DNA from: Pseudocitrobacter sp913778145
GTDB lineage: Bacteria > Pseudomonadota > Gammaproteobacteria > Enterobacterales > Enterobacteriaceae
Direction of reading: 5' to 3'
Length of the DNA: 64,000 nt
Assembly: GCA_035726825.1 (NCBI GenBank)
Contig: JALNTX010000002.1
Span: forward strand, 1-64,000
In this document: piece after piece, positions 43,564-51,677 of the stretch
Numbering within the stretch: the first letter of the stretch is position 1
Layout of the letters: each line of letters opens with the position of its first letter
Position numbers and translations under genes: made by a program
Notes under the pieces: generated by a model
Database searches by the model: none
The model's input: the letters and a program-made list of their open reading frames with translations, nothing else
What the model was told of the DNA's origin: nothing

Positions 43564-45063
43564 TTAATAACGCACGCACACCGATTTCGTTTCACACCAG
43601 CCGTCCAGCCAGTCAGGCCCGAAATCGCGCCCTGTGCCGGACTGCTTCATCCCGCCAAACGGCAGGTTGGCGTCGATTAAGGTATGGCTGTTGACCCATA
43701 CGGTACCGGCTTCTAAGCGGTCGCCATATTCCAGCGCCTGCGACAGATTCTGCGTCCAGACACTGGCGGTCAGGCCATATTCGGTGTCATTCGCCAGGCG
43801 CAGCGCCTCTTCGCCATCGGCGACACGCACCAGATTTACCACCGGGCCAAACACTTCTTCACGGGTTAAACGCAGCTTTGCATCCGGGTTAACCACCAGC
43901 GTCGGCGCAACATAGTAACCGTCGCCCGCCGGGCCGTTTGCGCCGCGAATCAGCTCGGCATTGTGCGCCTGAGCATCATCAAGGAAAGAGAGAACTTTGT
44001 CACAATGCAGCCGTGAAACCAGCGGATTAATATGCGCCGACGGCGACATGCCCGGCCCCACCTGCAACGACTTCACCGCCTGCTCAAAACCGCTAACCAG
44101 CGTGTCGAACAGCGGCGCTTCGATATAAATGCGCGAGCTGGCGGCACACACCTGGCCCTGGTTTAGGAAGCTGCCGGTCATCAGACCTTCGATCACCCAC
44201 TCCGGGTTCGCATCTTTCAGCACAATCGCCGGGTTTTTACCGCCCAGCTCCAGCGTCACGCGGGTCAGACGATCGGCCGCCGTGCGTGCAATCTGTTTGC
44301 CCGTGGCGGTCGAACCGGTAAAGCTCACCTTCGCCACGTGGGGATGCGACGTCAGCGCCGCGCCGCACACTGCACCGGAACCGGTCACCACGTTAAATAC
44401 GCCTTCCGGGATCCCCGCTTCCACCGCCAGTTCAGCCACGCGCAGCATAGTGAGCGGCGTGGTTTCTGATGGCTTAATCACGATAGAACAACCTGCCGCC
44501 AGCGCAGGCATCACTTTCCACATACCAATCATCAGTGGGAAGTTCCACGGCACAACGCCCGCGACCACGCCCACCGGCTCTTTACGCGTCCACGCCTGAT
44601 AGCGCGCACCTTGCGGTAACGGAATGGAAAGATCCAGCGTTTTACCGGCGATCTTCGTCGTCAGCCCGGCGGTATAGCGCATCCAGTTCAGGGTACAACC
44701 CACTTCAAAAGCGCGGGAAATGGCGATGGATTTGCCCTGCTCCAGCGTCTCCAGCTGCGCCAGCTCTTCGCTATGCTGCTCGACCAGGTCGGCAAAGCGC
44801 AGCAGGATACGTTCACGCTCAGCCGGTAAACGGCCCGCCCATACGCGCGACACAAACGCTTTCCACGCAGACATCACTGCCAGGTCAACATCCGCCGCAC
44901 TCGCATCAGCAGTCGAGGAAATGGCCTGCCCGGTCGCCGGGTTATAAATCGTCAGCCGTTTGTCGCTCTGCGAGGGCACCTGTTGGCCATCGATCCAGAG
45001 ACCGTGCTGGCGGTCGAGAAATTGTTGTACGTGATTAAGTACCGCTACGTTTGCCTCTGACAT
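43564..45063 (-). CDS. feaB: phenylacetaldehyde dehydrogenase FeaB
   Basis: This 499-residue NAD-dependent aldehyde dehydrogenase oxidises phenylacetaldehyde (and 4-hydroxyphenylacetaldehyde) from TynA to the acids. Motifs are VVPWNFPLMIGMWKVMPALAAG, FTGSTATGKQIA, ELGGKNPAIVLKDA with the catalytic Glu, and the catalytic Cys in NQGQVCAASSRIYIE. ATG 45063 follows AAGGAAA. It is transcribed divergently from feaR, and two FeaR-type boxes lie in the shared 235-bp gap. In K-12 it adjoins tynA; here three foreign genes lie between them. Confidence 0.96.
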   Translation of the reverse strand: MSEANVAVLNHVQQFLDRQHGLWIDGQQVPSQSDKRLTIYNPATGQAISSTADASAADVDLAVMSAWKAFVSRVWAGRLPAERERILLRFADLVEQHSEELAQLETLEQGKSIAISRAFEVGCTLNWMRYTAGLTTKIAGKTLDLSIPLPQGARYQAWTRKEPVGVVAGVVPWNFPLMIGMWKVMPALAAGCSIVIKPSETTPLTMLRVAELAVEAGIPEGVFNVVTGSGAVCGAALTSHPHVAKVSFTGSTATGKQIARTAADRLTRVTLELGGKNPAIVLKDANPEWVIEGLMTGSFLNQGQVCAASSRIYIEAPLFDTLVSGFEQAVKSLQVGPGMSPSAHINPLVSRLHCDKVLSFLDDAQAHNAELIRGANGPAGDGYYVAPTLVVNPDAKLRLTREEVFGPVVNLVRVADGEEALRLANDTEYGLTASVWTQNLSQALEYGDRLEAGTVWVNSHTLIDANLPFGGMKQSGTGRDFGPDWLDGWCETKSVCVRY

Positions 45064-45123
45064 AGATTTTCCTTATTACTTACCCATCGTGATTTCAGTC
45101 TACTCACTCTGTGACGATGGCGC

Positions 45124-45160
45124 TTTTTTCCCCGTGACATTCGCTTTGTCTGCTGTGACA
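45124..45160 (-). promoter_or_regulatory. tandem FeaR-type boxes upstream of feaB
   Basis: Read toward feaB, TGTCACAGCAGACAAA (45160-45145) and TGTCACGGGGAAAAAA (45139-45124) both match TGNCA-N8-AAA, and their starts are exactly 21 bp apart. The second box is 61 bp upstream of the feaB start codon. Confidence 0.7.
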
Positions 45161-45298
45161 GGCTCCGCAAATAGCGACAATAGTCGGCTTCCCCCCTATA
45201 ACTTGTGAGACTTCTTTCCTATAGTCAGCGTCATTAGCTTCGTTTAACGCAACATAAATGCAACACTAATAAAACATTTAACAGAGCGATAAAGAGCC

Positions 45299-46204
45299 AT
45301 GACCCCCGTTGTGAAGCGTGATTTTGAGCAGTGGCTGACCCGGATTAATCAGGTATGCGGCAATTTTGCCGGGAATCCGTTGGCGGACGATTTTGTCGGT
45401 GAGCTGGAAACCAGCTATGCCAAAGGGTTAAAACTCAGCACCGTCACCACCCGTGGCGCCACGCTGTTTCGCACCTCACAGGAGATCAAAGGGAGCGATG
45501 ACGCCTGGTTTTATACGGTGTTTCAGTTGAGTGGTCAGGCGATGATGGAGCAGGACGAGCGTCAGGTGGTGATTGGCGCGGGCGATATCTCTCTGATTGA
45601 TGCCTCTCGCCCGTGCTCACTGTACTGGGAACAGGATTCGCGACAAATTTCCCTGCTGCTGCCGCGTACCCTGCTGGAGCAGCATTTCCCGCATCAGAAG
45701 ATCGGCTGCGCCGAACGCCTGCCCTGGAACCTGCCGATGGTGCAGCTGAGTCATAGCCTGTTGCAGGAGAGCATGAATAACACTGCCATGTCCGAGAGTG
45801 AAAGCGAAGCCGCATTACAGGCGATGGTGTGCCTGCTGCGCCCGGTGCTGCATCAGCGTGAATCCGCCCCGCCGCGCCGCGAGCGTCAGTTTCAAAAGGT
45901 GGTCAGGCTGATTGACGATAATATTCGCCAAGAGACGCTTCGCCCGGAGTGGATAGCCGGTGAAACGGGGATGTCGGTGCGCAGTCTGTACCGAATGTTT
46001 GCCGATAAGGGGCTGGTCGTCGCGCAGTATATTCGCAACCGTCGCCTCGATTTTTGCGCCGAGGCGATTCGTCACGCTGGGGAAGATGAGAAACTGGCCG
46101 GGATTGGTTTTCACTGGGGATTCACCGACCAGAGCCATTTTTCAACGGCCTTTAAGCAGCGTTTTGGCCTGACGCCAGGCGAATACCGCCGTAAAAGCCG
46201 CTGA
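45299..46204 (+). CDS. feaR: FeaR, AraC-family activator of tynA and feaB
   Basis: This 301-residue activator has an N-terminal cupin-like sensing domain (DAWFYTVFQLSGQAMMEQDERQVVIGAGDISLIDASRPCSLYWEQ) and a C-terminal AraC/XylS DNA-binding domain. The latter has two helix-turn-helix motifs: LRPEWIAGETGMSVRSLYRMF and LAGIGFHWGFTDQSHFSTAFKQRFGLTPGEYRR. It responds to aromatic amines or their aldehydes. The length equals E. coli FeaR. It ends immediately next to the convergent ydbL stop with no gap. Confidence 0.96.
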   Translation: MTPVVKRDFEQWLTRINQVCGNFAGNPLADDFVGELETSYAKGLKLSTVTTRGATLFRTSQEIKGSDDAWFYTVFQLSGQAMMEQDERQVVIGAGDISLIDASRPCSLYWEQDSRQISLLLPRTLLEQHFPHQKIGCAERLPWNLPMVQLSHSLLQESMNNTAMSESESEAALQAMVCLLRPVLHQRESAPPRRERQFQKVVRLIDDNIRQETLRPEWIAGETGMSVRSLYRMFADKGLVVAQYIRNRRLDFCAEAIRHAGEDEKLAGIGFHWGFTDQSHFSTAFKQRFGLTPGEYRRKSR

Positions 46205-46528
46205 TTACTTGCGGATCCACTTGCCGTTCAGCCCCTGTACATACTCACCGGGCTGCGCTTTGGCGATCAGCTTTTTGCCCGCCAGTTTCGCCACTTCATC
46301 GACCGGAATATTGTTTGTTTCCGCCAGTTGCTGATAGCTCTGGCTTCGCGCCTGGTTAATGTTCTGCACCAGCGCCGTCGTCTCTTTATCCTGCTTTAAG
46401 GCAACGATATAGCCATTTTGCGTCTCGCCAACGCGCCCCTGTTGACGGGCTTCATTCAACGTCAGCGCCATCGTTTGTACGCTGAAAAGCCCCAGCGCCA
46501 GCAGTGCCCCTATGCGTTTTTTCATCAT
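46205..46528 (-). CDS. ydbL: YdbL, exported DUF1318 protein
   Basis: This 107-residue periplasmic protein has a signal peptide (KKRIGALLALGLFSVQTMA/LTL) followed by LNEARQQGRVGETQNGYIVALK and ending AKPGEYVQGLNGKWIRK, the DUF1318 pattern. Two adjacent ATGs (46528 and 46525) are possible after GAGG. Last gene of ydbH-ynbE-ydbL. In E. coli, YdbL, with YnbE, is linked to YdbH-mediated phospholipid transport to the outer membrane. Confidence 0.93.
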   Translation of the reverse strand: MMKKRIGALLALGLFSVQTMALTLNEARQQGRVGETQNGYIVALKQDKETTALVQNINQARSQSYQQLAETNNIPVDEVAKLAGKKLIAKAQPGEYVQGLNGKWIRK

Positions 46529-46535
46529 CCTGACC

Positions 46536-46727
46536 TCAGAACAGATCGCTGCGTGATTTCAACAGATTTTCCACGTCTTTATCGACTTTGATGTGGATCT
46601 CATGCTCGATTTTCACGTTCATATTGATGGTGATAGGCTCTTTTGGCGCCGCCACTTCAATGCGTGGCGTACAGCCCGACAGCAGCGAGGTTGCCAGCAA
46701 GCCCAGCATGGCGATGGTGATTTTCAT
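46536..46727 (-). CDS. ynbE: YnbE, outer-membrane lipoprotein partner of YdbH
   Basis: This 63-residue lipoprotein has the signal MKITIAMLGLLATSLLSGC, with lipobox LSGC at residues 16-19. The short mature part TPRIEVAAPKEPITINMNVKIEHEIHIKVD is able to extend the beta-structure of YdbH. Its ATG overlaps the ydbH stop by one base, with AAGGAG upstream. In E. coli, YnbE pairs with YdbH to complete an envelope-spanning lipid bridge. Confidence 0.93.
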   Translation of the reverse strand: MKITIAMLGLLATSLLSGCTPRIEVAAPKEPITINMNVKIEHEIHIKVDKDVENLLKSRSDLF

Positions 46728-49366
46728 TATTGCTCCTTACATTCCTTGCCGCCGTCACACCGCGACACCGGAAGCGTCGCATGTTGCTCAAGCCATGACT
46801 GAAGATTGTCGCCAAAGCGCAGGCTTCGCCACAAATCAAAAACGTTTTCCTGATGCGTGTAATTTAAATGCACCGTATTACTTTTGCCATCGACATGACT
46901 GGTGCCGCTGATCGTGGCGTCCAGGTTCAGCATGCCCAGGTTATCTAAATTGATTTTCGTCCACGAGCGGGAAATTTCCATGTAGCGCAGCCAGTTAATG
47001 GCGGCTCCGGCGGCAATGTTATCTTCCACAATCGCATCCGCCGTGTCTTTATCCACGCGCAGGGTCATCGGGCCGGGGTTATTCAGCCAGCCGTCTTTGA
47101 TTATCCATTTGTCGTTATTCAACCATAGCGGCAACGCGCCGTTCACCGCGCCAGACATGGCGAACTGTTTCGGATTCACCGCGCTAATTAATTCGCTGGT
47201 CGAGATATTTTGCAGACGCAGCAGCGCCGGGTCATGCTGCGGCATGCGCAGTTGCTGCATGGTGAGCTTGCCGCCCAGAATATCGACGCTGACATTGCTT
47301 AACTGGAGCGGCGATGCTTCGCTGTATGGCCAGGTGCCCTGTAAATCGGCAGTGATGTTTTTCGCCGTCACCTGGTTGACGACTTCCGCGATGCGCAGCG
47401 ACACCGGGTGACGCGTGCCCAGATCCCAGACGCCCTCTTTAAAGCGGAACGGCAGTACAAAATCGACACCGTTCACCTGGTTATCCGGCATCCAGGCGCT
47501 ACCGCCCTTCAGCACGCCGTGTCCGCCCGCTTCAAAACCTTGCCCGGCGGCAGCGGAAAACGCCACCTGTGCATACAGTTCACCATCACGCAGCGCCATT
47601 TTGAGATCCGGCGGGACGAGCGGCTGGAAGACGGTTAACGACTGTTTTGGCCACCACGCCTGGCCGCGCAGACGCTCGCCATCCCAACGGCCACTGAGCT
47701 GTATCGGGCCAATCGCCTGCGCGCGCAGGTTGCCTTTGAACAGGAAGAACGTTGGGTCACGCCCGTCGACGCTGAATTTGAACGTCGATGGCGGCAGAAC
47801 ACTGCCTCCGGTAAAGGTGGTTTCTGCTGCATCCAGCGACAGTGCGCCCTTGAACGAGGGATGCTGTTCATCGCGGTTCCAGTGGATCGGTTCCTCCAGC
47901 ACCAGACGCGGTTTCGCCATCGTCATGGTGCCGTACTGCAATTTATCGAATCCGGTAGAAAGCGTGTTGAGCACGATTGCGCTGTCGCGCCACATCCCGG
48001 TGCCCTTCACATCCCAGCGCGCCTGCATTGGCGTAAAGTGACCATCGCCCCAGTAACGCCACGTCCAGGTGCCTTTATCCGGCAAGAAGTTGTCGGCTTT
48101 CCCATCAAGATGCAGAACAAAATCGCCCGCGGCATCTTCGTGGGCTTTTAAAATTGCCTGCAGGCGGCCATCCACGCCCTGACGCGCGACTTTAACGCCC
48201 GCCAGCGGCCAGCGGATGTCGTCAATATTCAGGGAGTCAATGATCCGGCCCCGCGAGCGTAGCAGCGCACCGGGCAGGAAGGTCAGCATTGGGTCGGTGA
48301 GCATGCCTTTCAGATGCGCAGGCAGCACCGCATAGAGAATCAAATCTCCCTGCTTGGCTTCGCCCGTCAACTGTAACGGCATATCGCTGTTTTCCATGCT
48401 GAGTTTGCCGGGGCCAATCGTCAGCACGGCGTTGCCTTTCCCGGCATCGCCTGAAGTCAGCACGTTCAGGCGGCCAGCGATTTGCATCTGCTCCAGCCCT
48501 TTCTGCCAGTCATCAATTTTCAAACCCACGCGCCCGCTCAGCGGAATGCCGTCCTGGAAAGGCCAACTCCAGCGACCATCGCTAAGCGTGAGCTGCTGTT
48601 CGGTGAGCGTCCAGGGAAGATCCAGCAGCGGATCCGGCTCGCCGCGCGCCATCGCCAACAGCTGGCCCTGATTACCATTCCAGTCCAGCTCCGCATCCAC
48701 CAGCGGGGCAATTTGCGGCAGCTGGAACGTCGATTCAACATGCCCTTGCACCGGCAAACCGTCCGGCACCAGCGGCATGGTAAATTTCCCCACCAGCTTT
48801 AGCGGCGGTTCATTGTCCATCACCTGCACTTCAAACTGGCTGACGGTCAGAGATTGCCCTTCCAGACGCGCGATGAGTTTTGCGTCCGGCCCGTCATAGT
48901 GGATTTCCTGACGCTGCGGCGTCAGCGAAAGCGCAAGTTTGCCCTGCCACTTTTCCCATGGCGCAAAACGCAGATTATCGATGGTGAGCCAGGTATTCGG
49001 TAGCATCGACTGCCACTCCGCCAGCGTGCGCGGCGCACCCGGTACGGCATCCGACTGAGGCAGCTTGCTGAAACACGCGGAATCAATATTGACGCTACCG
49101 GCATGCAGCTGCCAGCGGCTGGGGTGAGACAGAGAAACGTTCTCCAGACGCGCCAGCGTACATTCACCGGCAAAATATCTCAGATCAGGGATTTGTAATC
49201 CGCTACGCGTAATTTTCGGGCTTTGTTCAAACGCGATGCGGGTACCGGCCGGTAGCCAGATCCCGACGAGCGTCGGCACCCAGTAACCCAGCGTCATCGC
49301 CAGCGTTAACGGCAGGAGAATAATCAGCAGAAGTAGCGCTAAAGCGGCTTTGTATTTACCCTTCAT
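46727..49366 (-). CDS. ydbH: YdbH, AsmA-like intermembrane phospholipid transporter
   Basis: This 879-residue protein, equal to E. coli, has an N-terminal membrane anchor (AALALLLLIILLPLTLAMTLGY, about residues 7-28) and a long periplasmic beta-rich body typical of AsmA-like proteins. It ends in a DUF2993-like region (VSVDILGGKLTMQQLRMPQHDP, INLDNLGMLNLDATISGTSHVDGKSN). With TamB and YhdP it forms the redundant set needed for phospholipid transport to the outer membrane. First gene of the ydbH-ynbE-ydbL operon. Confidence 0.95.
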   Translation of the reverse strand: MKGKYKAALALLLLIILLPLTLAMTLGYWVPTLVGIWLPAGTRIAFEQSPKITRSGLQIPDLRYFAGECTLARLENVSLSHPSRWQLHAGSVNIDSACFSKLPQSDAVPGAPRTLAEWQSMLPNTWLTIDNLRFAPWEKWQGKLALSLTPQRQEIHYDGPDAKLIARLEGQSLTVSQFEVQVMDNEPPLKLVGKFTMPLVPDGLPVQGHVESTFQLPQIAPLVDAELDWNGNQGQLLAMARGEPDPLLDLPWTLTEQQLTLSDGRWSWPFQDGIPLSGRVGLKIDDWQKGLEQMQIAGRLNVLTSGDAGKGNAVLTIGPGKLSMENSDMPLQLTGEAKQGDLILYAVLPAHLKGMLTDPMLTFLPGALLRSRGRIIDSLNIDDIRWPLAGVKVARQGVDGRLQAILKAHEDAAGDFVLHLDGKADNFLPDKGTWTWRYWGDGHFTPMQARWDVKGTGMWRDSAIVLNTLSTGFDKLQYGTMTMAKPRLVLEEPIHWNRDEQHPSFKGALSLDAAETTFTGGSVLPPSTFKFSVDGRDPTFFLFKGNLRAQAIGPIQLSGRWDGERLRGQAWWPKQSLTVFQPLVPPDLKMALRDGELYAQVAFSAAAGQGFEAGGHGVLKGGSAWMPDNQVNGVDFVLPFRFKEGVWDLGTRHPVSLRIAEVVNQVTAKNITADLQGTWPYSEASPLQLSNVSVDILGGKLTMQQLRMPQHDPALLRLQNISTSELISAVNPKQFAMSGAVNGALPLWLNNDKWIIKDGWLNNPGPMTLRVDKDTADAIVEDNIAAGAAINWLRYMEISRSWTKINLDNLGMLNLDATISGTSHVDGKSNTVHLNYTHQENVFDLWRSLRFGDNLQSWLEQHATLPVSRCDGGKECKEQ

Positions 49367-49517
49367 GGGTTAATTAATATCCAGATTTATCAAGCGTAAA
49401 AGCCGTGTATGCCCGGTATTGTGTCATGATGAGCCCGTCAGTGAAAGGCGCAGTACGCTTTTAAGCGTAGATGAGAACAGCGCAACGGAAGGAAAAATTC
49501 ATTAGTAAGGGAAATGT

Positions 49518-49670
49518 ATGCAGCGCGACACGCATTTCCCTCATCGATTAGCAGGTGATCACCGAGGTCTGTTTACCCTTTTCCAGGACATCACCTTTAT
49601 TGAGTCCTGCCGGAATCTGAAGACAGAAGAAGTAGGTCAATACGTTCAGGAAATGCTTAGCGCCTCCTGA
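49518..49670 (+). CDS. possible 50-residue small protein in the leader of the SIS gene
   Basis: ATG 49518 with AAGGGA five bases upstream opens 50 codons (MQRDTHFPHRLAGDHRGLFT..., then FQDITFIESCRNLKTEEVGQ..., ending EMLSAS) and stops at 49668-49670. A stable hairpin follows four bases later, and the SIS gene starts 54 bp after the stop. Nothing in the sequence resembles a family I know. The good ribosome site and mixed, non-repetitive composition favour a real gene, possibly a leader peptide or small protein cotranscribed with the SIS gene. The rest of the 358-bp gap 49367-49724 holds no other gene. Confidence 0.4.
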   Translation: MQRDTHFPHRLAGDHRGLFTLFQDITFIESCRNLKTEEVGQYVQEMLSAS

Positions 49671-49673
49671 CGC

Positions 49674-49708
49674 CAGTGGGCAGAGAAGCTCTTTCTCTGC
49701 CCCACTCT
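49674..49708 (+). promoter_or_regulatory. hairpin between the small frame and the SIS gene
   Basis: AGTGGG-CAGAGAA and TTCTCTG-CCCCACT pair into a long stem with one bulge and a small loop. It ends 16 bp before the SIS ATG and has only CTCTCTAT after it. It may act as an attenuator or occlude the weak ribosome site of the SIS gene. Confidence 0.4.
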
Positions 49709-49724
49709 CTATAGAAGCAATATC

Positions 49725-50246
49725 ATGAAAAACTACTCTCTTGTAACCGGCGAGCTCTCTTCCCTCGCCGACAGGATCGATCAAGCTGAATTCGATAAAC
49801 TGATCGATTTCATTACGACAGCAGGCCATATCTTTATGGCGGGTGCGGGGCGTTCGGGCCAGATGCTCAACGCTTTCGCCAATCGATTAATGCACCTGGG
49901 TCTGGATGTCAGCGTGGTGGGTGAAATCAGTTCACCGCATTCACACCCCAATGATCTGATGATTGTCGGTTCGGGTTCAGGCGAAACGCTCCGGTTGATT
50001 AACCAGGTTCAGATTGCGAAGAAAAACGGCGTGCGTATCGCGCTTATCACCACCGCACCGAATTCTACGCTGGCAGGATTAGCCGATTGCGTGTTGACGA
50101 TCCCCGCGGCCAGCAGCGTGCAACCGATGGGTTCACTGTTTGAACAGGCCTCGCTGTTAACCTATGACAGCATCGTGCTTACACTGATGGAAAACCTGAA
50201 CGAAACCAGTCTAACCATGAAGCAGCGCCACGCAGATATCGAGTAA
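49725..50246 (+). CDS. SIS-domain sugar isomerase, 6-phospho-3-hexuloisomerase-like
   Basis: This 173-residue single SIS domain has the HxlB pattern: HIFMAGAGRSGQMLNAFANRLMHLGLDVSVVGEI near residues 33-68, then DLMIVGSGSGETLRLINQVQIAKKNG and GLADCVLTIPAA. HxlB isomerises 3-hexulose-6-phosphate to fructose-6-phosphate in the ribulose monophosphate pathway of formaldehyde fixation. Its usual partner, hexulose-6-phosphate synthase, is not in the window, so the true substrate may be another sugar phosphate. ATG 49725 has only a weak AGAAG site. A good terminator follows at 50258-50290. This gene is not between ydbH and ldhA in K-12. Confidence 0.8.
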   Translation: MKNYSLVTGELSSLADRIDQAEFDKLIDFITTAGHIFMAGAGRSGQMLNAFANRLMHLGLDVSVVGEISSPHSHPNDLMIVGSGSGETLRLINQVQIAKKNGVRIALITTAPNSTLAGLADCVLTIPAASSVQPMGSLFEQASLLTYDSIVLTLMENLNETSLTMKQRHADIE

Positions 50247-50257
50247 CTCTTCCCTCC

Positions 50258-50290
50258 GGCCATTAAACATCGTCATTAATGGCCGCTTTC
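50258..50290 (+). terminator. terminator after the SIS gene
   Basis: CGGCCATTAA (50258-50267) pairs with TTAATGGCCG (50277-50286) around a 9-nt loop and is followed by CTTTCTTTT, 11 bp after the stop. Confidence 0.85.
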
Positions 50291-50361
50291 TTTTCCATGT
50301 TCGGCATGTCTCTGAAAAAATAGCAGATTATTGTAGACTACAGGCCCTAAGAAAAGGCTTA

Positions 50362-50488
50362 TATACTCTTCATCCTTCAAGTTGCTTCTGCGTTGGCTGC
50401 GCTCGCTCACCCCAGTCACGTACTTATGTACGCTCCTGGGGATTCACTCTCTTGCCGCCTTGAAGCAACTCGAATGATTTTGAGTATA
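50362..50488. repeat. ERIC element (intergenic repeat unit)
   Basis: A 127-bp imperfect palindrome bounded by TATACTC...GAGTATA. Its core CGCTCACCCCAGTCAC then CTCCTGGGGATTCAC matches the ERIC consensus used for ERIC-PCR, and the outer arms carry TTCAAGTTGCTTC and GAAGCAACTCGAA. It lies between the SIS terminator and the ldhA promoter. Confidence 0.93.
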
Positions 50489-50596
50489 CTTGCTGCTAGT
50501 GTTCTTCCCGCACCTTGCAATTAAACTATTTTTTAAAAATTGTAAGATAATTTTAGCCATGCTAATCTGGCTCAAAAATCACCGGAGAAAAGTCTT

Positions 50597-51586
50597 ATGA
50601 AAATCGCCGTTTATAGCACAAAGCAATACGACAAAAAGTATCTGCAAAATGTGAATGAGGCTTATGGCTTTGAGCTTGAATTTTTCGACTTTCTGTTAAC
50701 GGAAAAAACCGCCAAAACGGCCCACGGCTGTGAAGCGGTATGTATCTTCGTCAATGATGACGGCAGCCGCCCGGTGCTGGAAGAGTTGAAGAAAAATGGC
50801 GTCAAGTACATCGCCCTGCGCTGTGCCGGCTTTAATAACGTCGATCTCGATGCGGCTAAAGCACTTGGCCTTCGCGTCGTGCGGGTTCCAGCCTATTCGC
50901 CGGAAGCGGTCGCCGAACACGCCATCGGCATGATGATGACGCTGAACCGCCGTATTCACCGTGCGTATCAACGTACCCGTGATGCCAACTTCTCGCTGGA
51001 GGGTCTGACCGGTTTCACTATGTATGGTAAAACCGCCGGGGTGATCGGTACCGGGAAAATCGGCATTGCCGCGCTGCGTATACTGAAAGGTTTCGGCATG
51101 CGTCTGCTGGCATTCGATCCGTATCCGAGCGCTGCGGCGCTGGAACTGGGCGTTGAGTATGTCGATCTGCAGACGCTGTTTTCTCAGTCAGACGTTATCT
51201 CCCTGCACTGCCCGCTGACGCCGGAAAACTATCACCTGCTGAACGCCGATGCGTTTGCCCAGATGAAAGACGGTGTGATGATCGTCAATACCAGCCGTGG
51301 TGCGCTGATTGATTCTCAGGCCGCGATTGATGCGCTGAAAAACCAGAAGATTGGCTCGCTGGGGATGGACGTATACGAGAATGAACGCGATCTGTTCTTT
51401 GAAGATAAGTCTAACGACGTGATTCAGGATGACGTGTTCCGTCGTCTGTCTGCCTGCCACAACGTGTTGTTTACCGGGCACCAGGCGTTCCTGACAGCTG
51501 AAGCGCTGACCAGCATTTCCGAAACCACGCTGGAAAACCTGCGTCAAATCGACAAAGGCACTGATTGCCCGAACGCATTGGCGTAA
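50597..51586 (+). CDS. ldhA: NAD-dependent D-lactate dehydrogenase (fermentative)
   Basis: This 329-residue cytoplasmic enzyme reduces pyruvate to D-lactate during mixed-acid fermentation. It shows the D-2-hydroxyacid dehydrogenase signature GKTAGVIGTGKIGIAALRILKGFGM (NAD loop), DVISLHCPLTPENYHLLN, the active-site Arg in VNTSRGALIDS and the His in FTGHQAFLTAEAL. ATG 50597 follows GGAGAAA. The length equals E. coli LdhA. It stands alone, with ERIC upstream and REP downstream. Confidence 0.97.
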   Translation: MKIAVYSTKQYDKKYLQNVNEAYGFELEFFDFLLTEKTAKTAHGCEAVCIFVNDDGSRPVLEELKKNGVKYIALRCAGFNNVDLDAAKALGLRVVRVPAYSPEAVAEHAIGMMMTLNRRIHRAYQRTRDANFSLEGLTGFTMYGKTAGVIGTGKIGIAALRILKGFGMRLLAFDPYPSAAALELGVEYVDLQTLFSQSDVISLHCPLTPENYHLLNADAFAQMKDGVMIVNTSRGALIDSQAAIDALKNQKIGSLGMDVYENERDLFFEDKSNDVIQDDVFRRLSACHNVLFTGHQAFLTAEALTSISETTLENLRQIDKGTDCPNALA

Positions 51587-51598
51587 GTGCGCGCGGTT

Positions 51599-51676
51599 TG
51601 CCGGGTGGCGCTTGCGCTTACCCGGCCTACAAATGTGCAAATCATGTAGGCCCGGCAAGCGAAGCGCCCCGGGCAG
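51599..51676. repeat. pair of REP units between ldhA and the sugar locus
   Basis: Two palindromes, 51599-51630 (TGCCGGGTGGCGCTTGCGC type) and 51644-51676 (TGTAGGCCCGGCAAGCGAAG type), fill the gap between the convergent ldhA and DUF1861 genes and touch the DUF1861 stop. Confidence 0.75.
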
Positions 51677-51677
51677 T

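Noticed and set aside
49548..49829. 93-codon minus-strand open frame over the SIS gene start
   Set aside because: It overlaps the small plus-strand frame, the hairpin and the start of a clear SIS-domain gene, and it has no supporting ribosome site.
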